Origin: Eretmocerus hayati
Lineage: Eukaryota > Arthropoda > Insecta > Hymenoptera > Aphelinidae
Assembly: GCA_029851415.1 (NCBI GenBank)
Contig: CM056742.1
Coordinates: 87,472,748 to 87,536,747 of the forward strand
Length of the DNA stretch: 64,000 nt
Direction: 5' to 3'
This document shows, in pieces, positions 42,830-51,979 of the stretch. The position numbers were made by a program, and so were the translations under genes. The first letter of the stretch is position 1. Each line of letters begins with the position of its first letter. The notes below the pieces were generated by a model that saw only the letters and a list, made by a program, of their open reading frames with translations, was not told the DNA's origin and did not search any database.

Positions 42830-43983
42830 ACACGGCTTCCTGGTGCTCGCGCTATGCCGTGGAGTGGTGTTCTAGTGTTCCGGATGTGTATTTGTGTGCT
42901 GTGGACCATTAGGAACCCGCAGCATCGTCGCCGAGGCGTGACACGGAACGGGGCGTGAGCTGTGAGCGAGACAACCAGCGTCTACTCGAGCCAGCAAAAC
43001 CGGGGTGTTTATATCGTGAGTAATTTTTTATTGATAATTTTGATTAACAACTATTGGTCGTAGCGCCTGCGCTAGGCCTTTTTCTTCAACATAAGTACCC
43101 CTCACAAAGATTAATTTTTTGATCAGTCCCATTAATTTGGGACTGGTTGTGTAACTTTTTGTACTTAAATGACTATAAAAAATCCAATCTTTCTAATGAA
43201 CTAACCCACATGTAGCTAGCTTAATTATATCTAATATTTTCCTTGTTGCAGGTACTGCGGAAACTAAGAAACGGAGGCTGGGCTATACCACGAACTTAGT
43301 CTGGTGGTGTTCAGAGGTGGGGTAATGAACTCCACTATTTTTACCTGTCTCCAGCAATGATGTAAGGCCTCTTTTATACCTATTTAGTGATATTTTATTT
43401 TGAATTGCCCATATTTACTATGGGGAACCTCTACTTGGAGTGGTCTGGGTTTCGGTTTTATAAGAAAGTCTTTTTCGGATTCGATCAACATGAATGAAAT
43501 AATATAACAAAATGATTCTAATTGATTTTGTGCTTTTTCTAGGTCTACCTGGATACTCAAGAAACACCAGTGGGGCAAGTCCAGATGTGGAGACCACCTC
43601 CAGGGGTGTACCAAGAGAATCCGTCGTGGGGTAACCAACTCCAGAACTCAAGGTAAGACTTTTTCTTGAACTAATATTACTTGAACTTAGTGGTTAATTA
43701 TAATAATGAGAATGATTTCCCTTTTTAGGAAAATATAAGCTAATTCACCCTTTTTCACAGATTATCCCTACTGAAAGAGGCCGAGTCGGTGACCGAGACG
43801 GTTGACCGAGTCGGTGTACGGAGTCGGTGACTGTTTCAGTTTACCGACTCGGTCACTTCACATGGAATGGCCCCAAATGCCACAAAACGAACAATAAATC
43901 ATAAATTTTCGTCAGAGGTTAATAGAAAAATTTTAAAAAAATAGAACAAAACATGCCCGGCTATTTTCACACTTTTGACGCGA

Positions 43984-44036
43984 GTGGGGTTCGAACCTGC
44001 AATCTCTTGATTACGAGTCCAAGCACATGTGCCCGG
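43984..44036 (-). other. tRNA-Ser-like segment, left arm
   Basis: Inverse of 44574-44627, with anticodon-loop-like CTCGTAA and B-box GGTTCGAACCCC. The T stem is mispaired, so it is a pseudogene. Confidence 0.5.
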
Positions 44037-44573
44037 GGCCAGCGAGACATTTTACGAGAGAGGGCTTAGTGAGCGTACTTGGAGTGTGACTCATAGGAAG
44101 TACCTAAGATCTATTTATCATCAGTTTTATCATGAGTTGATCATAAACTCTGGCGCCAGAGCACTGAGTCAAGCCGTAGCTAGGATGGGACTTGGAATAT
44201 TTCTAGATCTGGCTGCTTGACCGAGTCGGTTGACCGACTCGCTCAACCGAATCCAAATTTTCACGGGAAAGTAACACCGAGTCGGTTAACCAGTCAAATT
44301 TTGAAAATTTTCCTAGTTTTATGCGTGTTGCTTTCCCGCGAAAATTTGAATTCGGTTGACCGAGTCGGTCAACCGACTCGGTCAAGCAGCCAGATCTAGA
44401 AATATTCCAAGTCCGATCCTAGCTACGGCTTGACTCAGTGCTCTGGCGCCAGAGTTTATGATCAACTCATGATAAAACTGATGATAAACAGATCTTAGGT
44501 ACTTCCTATGAGTCACACTCCAAGTACGCTCACTAAGCCCTCGCTCGTAACATGTCTCGCTGGCCACGGGCAC

Positions 44574-44627
44574 ATGTGCTTGGACTCGAAATCAAGAGAT
44601 TGCAGGTTCGAACCCCACTCGTGTCAA
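44574..44627 (+). other. tRNA-Ser-like segment, right arm
   Basis: TTGGACTCGAAATC followed by GATTGCAGGTTCGAACCCC, as in Ser tRNAs (anticodon-like CGA), but with a mispaired T stem and no matching acceptor strand. A relic incorporated into the foldback. Confidence 0.5.
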
Positions 44628-45257
44628 AAGTGTGAAAATAGCCGGGCATGTTTTTTTCTATTTTTTAAAAATTTCTCTATTAACCTCTGACAATAATTTA
44701 TCATTTATTGTTCGTTTCGTGGCATTTGGGGCCATTCCATGCGAAGTGACCGAGTCGGTAAACACAAACAGTCACCGACTCCGTACACCGACTCGGTCAA
44801 TCGTCTCGGTCACCGACTCGGCATCTTTCAGTAGGGATGGTCTTTGCCAATTTTGTGGCAAAGACTGAAATGAAAATAAGAGTCCTAATTCTTTTGATTT
44901 TTACAGGACTTGGAAAACAAAACTAGGAAATGTTGGCCAATGGACCTGTTGATCGACCAATAAAGAATTGACTGGCCTTCGTCGAGGGATCAAATCAATC
45001 CAAAATCTGTGTGAGTTTATTATATCTCGCACAACCAAGGTATTTTGCCAATTAAATATTCCTCATTAATTGCCATGATTGAACTCAACTATTTGTTATC
45101 TTTTTCTTGAACTAATAGATTCCTTTTCTTTTTTTTCAGGACTTTGACCCTCATGGCTCAATTCGAAAAATTGATTGTTCAATTTTATAAAAAAAATCAA
45201 TAAAAGCCAATCAAACAGAACAACTGATTATTGTTTTGTTATTTCATAATAACTTAA

Positions 45258-45800
45258 CTTTCAGCAAAAGAAGACTTCATTCAGGTAGAAACATAATTGA
45301 ATCTAACAAATTAGACTTCATAAGAATAATCTGAATTTTTAGAATTTTGTGAAGATTTTGAACCGTTGCACTGTCTTTGCTGCCCAGCGTGTGAGTGGGG
45401 GGACTTGTCCATCCTAGGTGGAATAAGAGGAAACAAGGATTGATGTGACGATTCGACATCACTATTCCCGTTAATTCTACATTCTCTATCTCGCAGACGA
45501 CACTGATGACCTCCCAATAGCTCAGTCTGAGTGGGAATCTGGCCTTTCATTCTGCTCCAGGAGAAGCTGGTGATCCAAGCAAAGCTCCTCCAGCTGGGAG
45601 TTTTGCCTCTGGATAAGCCTCTCAAGAGGAGATACACGTTCCAACAGGCGATCATCCGCCTGTTTCACTGCTGGCGTGAGAGATGGAGAGGGAATGGCAA
45701 CGTTTTGTCCACTCACGAGAGATTTTATTTCGACGTGCTGATCCCGGGGCATGTCATATTGTTGATAGTAGAGGTCCAGTGTAGACTGCGCTATAAATAC
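45258..45800 (-). CDS. Probable terminal exon of an unknown host-like gene
   Basis: On the - strand a frame runs from a splice-acceptor-like site near 45795 through MPRDQHVEIKSLV, a helical Gln/Glu/Leu segment (LERLIQRQNSQLEELCL), to a stop at 45522. A second overlapping frame (45655 to 45311) is also open and Ser/Gln-rich, so a frameshift or alternative splicing is possible. It converges on the spliced + strand transcript, with ends about 35-100 bp apart. Gypsy-2 is inserted immediately upstream (45885), so the rest of the gene, if any, is displaced by over 12 kb. No family recognised. Confidence 0.35.
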
Positions 45801-45980
45801 CTATTCAGGTTCAGGAGAATTCGTCGTTGTCGATGCTGATGGTACTGCAGGTTGTCCCGAGATGTTGAGGCTGTTACTCTCCACTGTTATGAACGGCTCT
45901 CGAAGTTACTGGGCTCCGCCTGCGCGTGACGATAAATCTGAGAGGAGCTGGGTTTCCTCAGGTTCGGCCCGAATTCGGAA

Positions 45981-46271
45981 CTAGCCCCTCAGGGTATTTG
46001 CGTCGGCCGTTCCGTCGGACCTTTGTTCTACAATGGGTATGGCTTGACGTGGGCGCAGTATTATGAAGTGCACGTTCCGGTATTCAATATCGAATACAAC
46101 TGCGTCTGCCGGTACTGGGGCTGGAGCTGGAACTGGTGCTAGAGCTGGGGCTAGAGCTGCAGCGGGTGCTGGAACTGGAACTCCGGCAGCTGGTTCTGGA
46201 GTAGCCGGTGGAGTCGGAGGCAGCCACGGGCTCATGTGCTGAATCACCGAGATGGAATCCTGAATACTCAC
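45981..46271 (-). CDS. Pro/Ala-rich ORF inside the gypsy-2 LTR
   Basis: A 96-codon frame from MSIQDSISVIQHMSPWLPP, with a VPAPAPVPADAV-like low-complexity core and a more normal C-terminus (FDIEYRNVHFIILRPRQAI). It begins about 250 bp downstream of the LTR TATA box, so it would be the first ORF on the element RNA. It is preserved in the 5' LTR copy (57130-57438), extended by a few residues. The two copies descend from one template, so joint openness alone is not proof of selection. Confidence 0.4.
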   Translation of the reverse strand: MSIQDSISVIQHMSPWLPPTPPATPEPAAGVPVPAPAAALAPALAPVPAPAPVPADAVVFDIEYRNVHFIILRPRQAIPIVEQRSDGTADANTLRG

Positions 46272-47222
46272 GTTCGCGACGCGACCGGGTCGTCTTGATT
46301 ACGAGAATTATTATTAGCGCGAGGCTGGGTTCGTTAACTTGTTAAGTGCTGAAGCACAGTGAAAGCAGTGACACTGAACGATACGATTTATTAACTGACG
46401 TACAGAGAGCGAATGATACAAGATGGTGGTACAAAGTGACAGATGTGGCTCGGAGCGATAGCAAGTCGACGGTGTGCTGGTGCTTGAGCGACGCTAAGTC
46501 CCCTGACGGGCGTCTGTAGGCTCCTTATATAGACGAAATGACGTCACTAGCTGAGTGGCGTGGTTACGCCCACGAAAGCCTCTGACTGGTTACTGGTGTT
46601 GCGTGCGCATCCTCTTCTTGGTGCGCCATCATGGATCTGGGCGGTGCCGGTAGGTGAAAGGGGGCGGGGCTGTTGCGTGATTCGTGCGCGGCCATAGTGG
46701 GCCGAGCGCGCCGTGGCTCTGCGCACTGGAGGGGAGACTCTCTCTTGCCTGGGGAGCGTCTCTGATTGGTTGTCGGTAGCGTCATCTAATAAGGCCTCCC
46801 ATCGGCTTGCAGTGGCGCCGTGCTCGTTGTTGCTGGGTAATGGCGTCGGTGTTGCGAAACGTATGCAGTGTTGCCGCGTCTCATGGCCACGTTGTGTAAT
46901 GAGGTCATGACGTAAGAGCGGTTCATGGCCTTGCTGTTATTGTCGTCCGCCCCCCTCGGCTGTTGCGTTGCATGCATCTCATGTCCTCTTTTAGCTGCGG
47001 CGTGGCTCATGTATGTAGCTGCTACAAGTCCTTGCCTTTGCTTGTCCGATGTCCGTTGTCGACGGCTTTTATGCCGTGTATCTGCAGTTCTGGAATCATG
47101 AGTCCCAAGTTGGGACTCGTAGATCATGTCAACAACGTGTTCTCAGACCAACGTGAACGTTGGCTTATGGTTAATTGATCATTTAATTCCAATATCTTCA
47201 TGTAATCGAGAGCCACCCTTAA

Positions 47223-47430
47223 GAGGATGTCGGATACCGACATTGTCGATTTTCCGGATTTCTCGACGGATTTTCGAGATATCGGGATTCTACTAAGTAA
47301 CGCCGATTCTATTTGGCTCATAGAATCGGCGTTACTTGTTAGATTTTTGATATCTCAAAAATTCATCGAGAAATCCGAAAACTCGACCATGTCGGTAACT
47401 GTACAATATTGATAGGACTCCGACACCCCC
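47223..47430. mobile_element. 208-bp TTAA MITE inside the gypsy-2 3' LTR
   Basis: Flanked by TTAA at 47219-47222 and 47431-47434. The 5' LTR has the uninterrupted site CCACCCTTAAGCACAAG (around 58386-58402). Ends GAGGATGTCGGA and GGGGGTGTCGGA are related inverted repeats, and the interior is a long hairpin around GAATCGGCGTTACTTAGTAG-like arms. The paralogous empty site proves insertion with a TTAA duplication. Confidence 0.9.
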
Positions 47431-47439
47431 TTAAGCACA

Positions 47440-47640
47440 AGATACAACCCTGCGTGAATGCGGATCGTCACTTTATATCTTCGACCACGTGTGGGAACTC
47501 TCTGGTACGAAGCACAATCTCGTATGAATGAGGAATGGTAGTTTACATCTTTGACTACACGTAGGAACTCTCCGGTACGAAGCACAATCTCGTATGAATG
47601 CGGAATGGTAGTTTACATATTTGACTACGTGTGAGAGGAC
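47440..47640. repeat. U3 tandem repeat, ~79-bp period
   Basis: About 2.5 copies of CGAAGCACAATCTCGTATGAATG + GGTAGTTTACAT + TTTGACTAC(G/A)C(G)TG. Missing from the 5' LTR, where the corresponding stretch seems deleted. Confidence 0.8.
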
Positions 47641-47728
47641 CGTTTTCCTCTCGTCTTGTAGTACGAGTCAAGATTTTCCAAGTTGTGGGTCCGCGGTTAT
47701 CTGGGACCGGTGGTTTCATACCTTAACA

Positions 47729-49087
47729 GTCGCCCCCCCCCCCTTATAAAAAATTCGAGTAATGACTCGAATTTTTTCGGAGAATGAAGTTCGATGACCG
47801 AATGTTGGTGCCTGAGGTTATTCTACTAAAATGGACTTTTGGGTTTACCCCAGTGAGTATCAGTCGAACATAAAAATTGAAATTTTGAGTCTGGCTCGAC
47901 GTTTGTTTGCTTCAGATAAGTGTGAGGAAGGAAGAAAAATTTTCAGAGTAATGGTGGTCCGTGTAGTCCTCGTTGAACGGGAAGGGAGAAAGGCGTTTAG
48001 ATGGGTGGAAGGAGGAGTGTGGTCTAATGAGTGGGCGATATTGCCATATCAGCCCCCCCCCCCCTTATGAAAAATTCGAGTCGATGACTCGAACTTTTTT
48101 CGGTCCCAAAAAGGAACGGAAAATGTACATATAGATATTGTGATCATTCTGTCCCCACCAAAACAGTTATAGGATAGGGCTACTGACGGTATTCTGTTAT
48201 TGTGTTGATGGTAATAGAAAGAAGAAAAAATGAGGCTGGTATTCAGTTTGAAAGTCTATCACCAGGTTTGCTTTTCTGCGTGACTTGAAGATTCGTAAGA
48301 TAGGGATTAATTGTTGAGAGTGGGAGATGAATGGAGCTCCGCCTTACGCTCCATTCCGTAGGTCGCTACCTTTCTCGTCAATTCATCTCTAAGATAAGCC
48401 ACCTTTCAGGCAAAAGACAGTTTGTCCAAAGCGACTTGGCTTTATTCGGCCTCCCGTTGCCCATCTCTCAAAAATGAATTCCCTTTATTCAAAATTTATA
48501 CATATACGGTAAGCACAATATATTCACATAGATTATAATCCACACAAGAACAACATATTTAGTACAACAATGATGAATATGTATATATCTCAATGGGTAA
48601 TAAAAGCGATTGAATTGGTTGAAACCTTGATTTGAAATTCTGCATTGACTGGATGAAATAGTGCTATAAACGTATGGTATAGATGACAATCACTACAAGG
48701 TATGCCAACAAAGGATGAAATATTTTTTTTTTTTATACGGTTGCATGGTTGTCTCTGAGGCATAATTGAATACCTTATCTGGTTTAACACGAAAGCGTAT
48801 TGATTCCTCTAGCACATCGTGTGAATATGCAATTATATATACCTAAACATCCTCTAATACTAAAATTAAGGATAAATATTCGACTCCTAGGAATAAGTAT
48901 CTGAACGTAATGAATAGCTTAGTCTTTACAAAACACTTTCGTTAACGCAGTCAGATCAACTCTGGTGATTATATTGATTACTCTATAGGGTTTGTCGGAA
49001 AAATATTTCCTGACTTCTATCTTACCCTGAAGGGGCCAAGTGTAGATTTCTCTACGATTTTGTCATCCGGATTCTGAGAGGGATGTC
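47729..49087 (-). other. Gypsy-2 3' region with duplicated polypurine tract
   Basis: No env gene found. The tract (on + : CCCCCCCCCCCCTTAT(A/G)AAAAATTCGAGT) occurs at about 47731-47765 and again at about 48048-48085, each followed by a TGACTCGAA stem, so the segment next to the LTR is partly duplicated. The rest is AT-rich with no recognisable gene. Confidence 0.5.
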
Positions 49088-51940
49088 TCATGGGAGCTGG
49101 AAGGAGGGGAGTGATTGTGGTTCATTGCTCGGTCCGGGTCTGTCATCGTTTGTAGTTAATTCATCGTCGTTACCATCTGGCGGTCTTAAGTGGGCTAATT
49201 TCAATTTGTCCATATGTACTACCTTAGTTCTTCCTCGTCCAAAATTGAGTCTGACATTTCGTTCTCCAATCAATTTCATGATTTCATATGGCCCGGTGTA
49301 GCGGTCATCAAATTTGTGAGTTCTAGGTTCTTTCAAAAGATAAACTACGTCCCCGACTTGATAATCTTGTATTCGTAATTTTTGATCATATGCTCTTTTA
49401 GACCGTTCCTTGGCTAAGATCAACTTCTGTCTAGCGGTTCTTTGTGTATAATTCAAGTGATACAGTAAGTCATCAAGATGGTCACTATAAGTTCTCTTAG
49501 TTAATTTTCTTCCGAAATTAGAGGGTACGATAGCATTGCGTCCGAAGACCAATTCATGTGGCGTCAATCCGTGTGGAGCTATGGAGGTGTTATATGAGAA
49601 ACACGCGAATTTCAACCAGGTATCCCAGTCAGGTCGGTTCATGAACATTCCCAAATATGCGACAAGAGTGTGATGATGCCTTTCTAAACTACCCATAGTC
49701 TGGGGATGGAATGCGCTAGAATTGTATCTGCGTATATTAAAAACTGTCGCGAATCGTTCAAAGAGAGCGCTCTGAAAGTTACTACCTTGATCTGTTTTTA
49801 GAACATCTGGACACCCGAACCGGCAGATGAATTCCTTAGAGAAAGCTATGGCAACTGTTTCGGCAGTAATGTTTGATAATGGAATCGCGTCGGAATACTT
49901 TGTTAGATTACATTGTAGTGTCAAGATGTATCTGTTACCTTGGAATGTTTCTTCGAGAGGACCAACTATGTCCATTTCTAATATTTCGAAAGCCCGAATC
50001 GGGGTCGATGTGATCAGCATTGGTAGTTTCGTTGGATGTCGTTCCACCTTATGGCGTTGGCAAAATTCACACGTTCGAACGTATTTTATGATCTCGTCAC
50101 GCATACCCGGCCAGAAAAATCTTTCCCTCACCCTCTCAAAGGTTTTGTACATTCCCTTGTGTCCGCCCATCACGGAGTCGTGTGCTTCTATGATGATTCC
50201 TTCGCGATCCTCAAGATGTGGCGTAGTAACTTCTCCGGTATATATGACCATTCGTAAATTTTCAACATTCCAGTGAGTTCTAATTGTATCTTCGATAGGA
50301 GCCCATGGAATATCATCTAGACCTCCACTCCGTTTCGCGAGACTCACTGTACCGATACGATGATTAAGTAACGCGTCACGTAAATGCGTGAGACAGAGGC
50401 ATACCGTTGAAACATAGAGGATATCATCATATTTCTCCTTAATAAAGGCAAACAAAATCAACCGACCACTCTCCAATTCAGATTTGACGACGTAACCTAC
50501 TTCGGGGTCCTGTGTTTTCAAATCGTCAAGATTCATCATTCCTAAGTCAAGTAACTGTTGGCATATGTCCGTGGAAGGCCTCAAATCTACAGACATGAAG
50601 TGAATTATATGTTCACGTCCCATCATCAAAGGATCACGTGAGAATTTCACGCAATCGACAATGTTCATACCTTTAGCATCGATTGGCAAACAAAGAGGGT
50701 GATAAGACCGAGGTTCAAAAATTTGTGAGTGCATTACCAGTGTGTTGGTACCAGGGGAGCAAATGTCGGATCTAGCTCTTGTCGAGCTAGATTCATATTC
50801 ATCTTCATCGTTTTGGTGTTCATCGAGATTTTCGTATTTATATCCATGTTCATCGTTCTGGTGTTCATTGCAACTTTCTGGTGATCCTGATAATTTTTGG
50901 TACTTAGTTCTCTCGCCCCCAGGATAAATCAAACCACCCGAAGTGGCCGGGGATTCCCTTCTTTTTGTTCGGTGATGGTCACTAACCATCCCGGTCCGCG
51001 GGCCACACGTCTCGGTGGTTGCCCAAGGTGGGTTTGGGGCGACGGTCACACACCTACTCGAGCCCGTGTCCACGCAGATTGGCCGGGACTCGAGGGTCTG
51101 TGGGCCGTTCGTAGTACAGTCAATGTCCTCCTTGGGTCCGTCGTCACGATCAGTGGCTTCCCAAGGGTAATAACTACAATTGTCGCTCTGGTTGGCGGCA
51201 GTACTTGGTTCGTTACGGCGACGGTCACGTACCTCCAAGCCCGTATCCACACGGTTCGGTGGGGACTCGAGAGGTCGCGGGCCGTTCGAGATACAGTACG
51301 TCGTATCGGGTTGGTTCGGGATACAGTGCGTCGTATCGGTTGTGATGGGTATAACCTTGATTTTTGTTTTCAAGGTCTTACAATCTATAATCCTCGGGTT
51401 CGTTCGAGGTTTGTTGCTCCCCTCTGGTACGCTTAAATCATCCCTGTTTGTGTTGAGTGTAGTGGGGGCAGAAGCGGGAGGTAAGGTTATAGTTTCACAT
51501 GCAGGTTGAGAGTTAGTAGTTGTTATAGGGTTTCGGGAGAGGGCATCAGCGTTCTTGTTTATTTTCCCAGCCTTATGCACCACGTCAAACGAATATTCCA
51601 TCAATTTCAATTTCCAGCGTGCTAATCTTGAGATAGGATCCTTCATAGTATGTAACCAAATCAAAGCCTTATGGTCTGTGACCACCAAAAATTTTCTTCC
51701 ATAAACATATGGCCGAAACTGTTTGACAGCAAATACTACTGCTAGTAATTCTTTCTCAGTTGTGGTATATGCCAATTCGCAATCAGTTAACATTCTTGAC
51801 GTGTAACTAATTGGGAGATCCTTACCAATTGAATCACCTTGTGACAATACAGCTCCCACGGCAAAGTGGGAGGCATCACAAGTAATTATGAACCTTTCGT
51901 TGAAGTTAGGGTATTGTAAAAGAGGCTCGGAGCATAACAT
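49088..51940 (-). CDS. Gypsy-2 pol, C-terminal part: RNase H, macro-like domain, integrase
   Basis: A 950-codon frame. Residues 1-140: RT thumb and RNase H (ITCDASHFAVGAVL, TTEKELLAVVFAVK, VTDHKAL). Residues 141-420: low-complexity linker with an internal duplication (NGPRPLESPPNRVDTG / NGPQTLESRPICVDTG) and an acidic NDE(H/D)-repeat. Residues about 424-570: a region resembling a macro (ADP-ribose binding) domain. Residues 585-630: HHCC zinc finger (HDSVMGGHKG...CEFCQRHK). Residues 655-755: integrase core with D, D and E in MDIVGP, KTDQGSNF and GSLERHH. The C-terminus has a GPYEI chromo-like/GPY-F module. It is separated from the RT part by a TGA at about 51976. Alternatives for the central region: a degenerate dUTPase-like or novel spacer. 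Confidence 0.85.
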   Translation of the reverse strand: MLCSEPLLQYPNFNERFIITCDASHFAVGAVLSQGDSIGKDLPISYTSRMLTDCELAYTTTEKELLAVVFAVKQFRPYVYGRKFLVVTDHKALIWLHTMKDPISRLARWKLKLMEYSFDVVHKAGKINKNADALSRNPITTTNSQPACETITLPPASAPTTLNTNRDDLSVPEGSNKPRTNPRIIDCKTLKTKIKVIPITTDTTHCIPNQPDTTYCISNGPRPLESPPNRVDTGLEVRDRRRNEPSTAANQSDNCSYYPWEATDRDDGPKEDIDCTTNGPQTLESRPICVDTGSSRCVTVAPNPPWATTETCGPRTGMVSDHHRTKRRESPATSGGLIYPGGERTKYQKLSGSPESCNEHQNDEHGYKYENLDEHQNDEDEYESSSTRARSDICSPGTNTLVMHSQIFEPRSYHPLCLPIDAKGMNIVDCVKFSRDPLMMGREHIIHFMSVDLRPSTDICQQLLDLGMMNLDDLKTQDPEVGYVVKSELESGRLILFAFIKEKYDDILYVSTVCLCLTHLRDALLNHRIGTVSLAKRSGGLDDIPWAPIEDTIRTHWNVENLRMVIYTGEVTTPHLEDREGIIIEAHDSVMGGHKGMYKTFERVRERFFWPGMRDEIIKYVRTCEFCQRHKVERHPTKLPMLITSTPIRAFEILEMDIVGPLEETFQGNRYILTLQCNLTKYSDAIPLSNITAETVAIAFSKEFICRFGCPDVLKTDQGSNFQSALFERFATVFNIRRYNSSAFHPQTMGSLERHHHTLVAYLGMFMNRPDWDTWLKFACFSYNTSIAPHGLTPHELVFGRNAIVPSNFGRKLTKRTYSDHLDDLLYHLNYTQRTARQKLILAKERSKRAYDQKLRIQDYQVGDVVYLLKEPRTHKFDDRYTGPYEIMKLIGERNVRLNFGRGRTKVVHMDKLKLAHLRPPDGNDDELTTNDDRPGPSNEPQSLPSFQLP
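50231..50671 (-). other. Macro-domain-like region within gypsy-2 pol
   Basis: Residues 424-570 of the frame. The order fits a macro fold: a first strand and ligand loop (GMNIVDCVKFSRDPLMMGRE), a middle strand (LILFAFIKEKY), a helix (LTHLRDALLNH), then IGTVSLAKRSGGLDDIPWAPIEDTI and a final strand (LRMVIYTGE). In macro proteins the last part reads like 'siaiPriGcGlggl.W..v...i'. The usual Asp/Asn of the first loop and the Gly-rich loop are only partly kept, so catalysis is doubtful even if the fold is right. Confidence 0.5.
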
Positions 51941-51979
51941 CTGCTTAAGGTTTTGAAACGCTTCCTCCTGAGGCTTTTG

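Larger units (their letters stand above)
43764..44838. mobile_element. Foldback element with tRNA-Ser-like segments, inside an intron
   Basis: Outer ends ATCCCTACTGAAAGA and the inverse. Arms of about 500 bp, roughly 90% alike, carry several ACCGAGTCGGT palindromes near both ends and around the centre. Each arm includes a segment with GATTGCAGGTTCGAACCCC preceded by a Ser-anticodon-arm-like GGACTCG(A/T)AATC. It lies wholly in intron 3 of the spliced transcript. No transposase. Confidence 0.8.
42830..45225 (+). ncRNA. Spliced transcript, five exons, probably non-coding
   Basis: Five exons are suggested by strong GT/AG sites in one orientation: ?-43015, 43252-43361, 43543-43652, 44907-45010 and 45140-about 45225, with AATAAA at 45199-45204. 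Acceptors have good polypyrimidine tracts (TTTTTTTTTTCAG, GCTTTTTCTAG). No frame longer than about 40 codons crosses the joins. Exons 2 and 3 are both exactly 110 nt and share motifs (AAGAAAC, TGGGGC/TGGGC, GTGGGGTAA(T/C)). Intron 3 is 1254 nt, of which 1075 is a foldback element; without it, 179 nt remain, close to intron 2 (181 nt). A small peptide is not excluded. The exon 1 start is unknown. Confidence 0.45.
45885..47728 (-). repeat. Gypsy-2 3' LTR (with MITE inside)
   Basis: Contains on the - strand a TATA box (CTATATAAGGAG, about 46530), the LTR ORF, a TTAA MITE at 47223-47430 and a tandem field at 47440-47640. Its start, TGTTAAGG, follows a run of G's that would serve as polypurine tract. 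The length is about 1.63 kb without the MITE and its TTAA duplicate. Confidence 0.85.

Noticed and set aside
43780..44830. Repeated ACCGAGTCGGT resembling the last hairpin of Cas9 guide scaffolds
   Set aside because: The motif is a short palindrome repeated within the arms of a foldback element in insect-like DNA. There are no CRISPR repeats, spacers or cas genes, so the likeness is chance.
50897..51509. 179- and 109-codon + strand frames opposite gypsy-2 pol
   Set aside because: Antisense shadows of the repeated low-complexity spacer of pol; no motif.
49088..51940. dUTPase as the extra pol domain
   Set aside because: The conserved dUTPase motifs (for example a Gly-rich 'GSSG' patch or 'RGDGGFGSTG'-like end) are not visible; the region fits a macro-like pattern better.
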